Assembly (NCBI GenBank): GCA_947464705.1
Contig: CANHYD010000193.1
Location: 1-5,215, forward strand
DNA: 5,215 nt
Direction: 5' to 3'
From: Verrucomicrobiota bacterium
Lineage (GTDB): Bacteria; Verrucomicrobiota; Verrucomicrobiia; Limisphaerales; UBA9464
Part shown: positions 4,530 to 5,215 of the stretch, piece by piece
Position numbering within the stretch: the stretch's first letter is position 1
Layout: the number at the start of each line of letters is the position of its first letter
Notes under the pieces: generated by a model
What the model saw: the letters and a program-made list of their open reading frames with translations, nothing else
Told to the model about the DNA's origin: nothing
Database searches by the model: none
Made by a program: the position numbers and the translations under genes

Positions 4530-5215
4530 ATGAGCAATCAGCAATCACCGGAGGAATTTGTTCCCCGGTCTCAGGAGCCTAATCCGGCCCCTTCATCGTC
4601 ACCGCAACCGGCCCACGGACCCGATTCGGGTGACGCACGCCCCACCGGAGGAGAGTCCTCCGGGTTTCAGGGAAATCCCCAACAGGGTGGGCCACAGGGG
4701 CAGCAAGGGCATCAAGGCACCTTCCGTCCGGGCGGCGGCCAAGGCGGCTTCCGTCAAGGCGGCGGCGGCGGCGGGCGTCGTCATGGTGGTCACCATCAAC
4801 GACATGGGGGGCATCAAGGGCAGCGCCACAATCAAGGCGGTGGCGGCAATCGCGGCTATAACCAGCAAGGGGGCAATTATCAGGGCGGCGGACAGGGTGA
4901 AAACCGCGGTGGTAATCCGGGTGAAAATCGGGGCGATAATCGGGGCGGTAATCCGCCTCAACCCCAGGGCGAGCCGGTCATCATGGAAGGCTGGCTGGAG
5001 ATGTCCGAAAAGGGCTTTGGATTCTTGCGTTCCTCGAAGGGGAATTTCGCACCGAAGCCGACTGACGTGTTCCTCACGCCCGATTCCATCAAACGATTGG
5101 CCCTTCGCGAGGGTTGCCAGATCAAGTGTTCGGTCAATCCGCCGCACCGGGGCAGCAGCCCTCAGATGCGCGAGGTCATCGAAGTCAATGGCAAGTCCTA
5201 TCAGGACTACTTGCA
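4530..5215 (+). CDS. rho: Transcription termination factor Rho, N-terminal part (3' truncated by window)
   Basis: The frame is open from ATG 4530 to the window edge (228 full codons). Residues 151 onward are the Rho RNA-binding cold-shock-like domain: GWLEMSEKGFGFLRS (154-168), the RNP1-like GFGFLR core, then a PTDVFLTPDSIKRLALREG segment and EVIEVNGKSYQDYL. This parallels E. coli Rho GVLEILQDGFGFLRS and DDIYVSPSQIRRFNLRTGD. The ATPase/translocase half lies beyond the window. Residues 1-150 are low complexity, very rich in Gly, Gln, Asn, His and Arg, with RG/NRGG repeats and almost no large hydrophobics, so almost surely disordered. The helical Rho N-terminal domain is absent: the frame has TAG at 4449 and no ATG, GTG or TTG between that stop and 4530. 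Such inserted or N-terminal disordered regions occur in Rho of several phyla and have been linked to extra RNA binding or phase separation (reported for Bacteroides thetaiotaomicron). Hexameric Rho is a cytoplasmic RNA-dependent ATPase that releases transcripts. No Shine-Dalgarno site is seen. Confidence 0.92.
   Translation, partial: MSNQQSPEEFVPRSQEPNPAPSSSPQPAHGPDSGDARPTGGESSGFQGNPQQGGPQGQQGHQGTFRPGGGQGGFRQGGGGGGRRHGGHHQRHGGHQGQRHNQGGGGNRGYNQQGGNYQGGGQGENRGGNPGENRGDNRGGNPPQPQGEPVIMEGWLEMSEKGFGFLRSSKGNFAPKPTDVFLTPDSIKRLALREGCQIKCSVNPPHRGSSPQMREVIEVNGKSYQDYL

Noticed and set aside
4599..5147. 182-codon minus-strand frame with Ala/Leu/Ile-rich runs resembling membrane helices
   Set aside because: It is antisense to the Gly/Gln-rich repeat region and cold-shock domain of rho; the apparent hydrophobic runs come from complementing GGC, GGT and AAT codons.

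Overview
This 5.2 kb window looks like ordinary chromosomal DNA from a GC-rich Gram-negative bacterium. I lean towards Verrucomicrobiota or a relative. The basis is weak: a Rho factor with a long Gly/Gln/Asn/Arg-rich N-terminus, few recognisable Shine-Dalgarno sites, and an unlinked iscX. This is inference from gene style and memory, not from a search. No phage, plasmid, CRISPR or insertion-sequence gene is visible.

Layout, left to right. (1) The C-terminal part of an EamA/DMT-type membrane transporter (+) enters from outside the window and ends at 563. (2) An exported cyclophilin-type peptidyl-prolyl isomerase (642-1256, +) is closed by a strong intrinsic terminator (1279-1321). (3) A 73-residue uncharacterised protein (1322-1543, +) starts directly after the U-tract and overlaps a Nudix hydrolase (1540-2130, +) by ATGA, so these two are probably translationally coupled. 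(4) A complete stand-alone iscX (2240-2440, +) follows. (5) The 304-base stretch 2441-2744 has no believable gene. It holds a two-hairpin element (2463-2526), a repeat cluster with two direct copies and one interrupted inverted copy of a ~15-nt unit (2645-2715), and a terminator-like hairpin (2719-2739). (6) A tRNA-His(GUG) gene (2745-2820, -) has encoded CCA and a recognisable promoter just upstream. (7) A full-length LarA-family nickel-pincer racemase (3017-4309, -) keeps the known catalytic residues. (8) A 220-base divergent intergenic region leads into rho (4530 to the window edge, +), which opens with a 150-residue disordered RG-rich region in place of the usual N-terminal helical domain, followed by the RNA-binding cold-shock-like domain.

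The genes do not form one pathway. They are housekeeping or metabolic singletons (protein folding, nucleotide-sugar hydrolysis, Fe-S assembly, His decoding, hydroxy-acid racemisation, transcription termination). The points most worth a second look are the Rho N-terminus with its C-rich leader, the terminator/small ORF/Nudix arrangement, and the repeat cluster beside the tRNA. I see no convincing new multi-gene system here.
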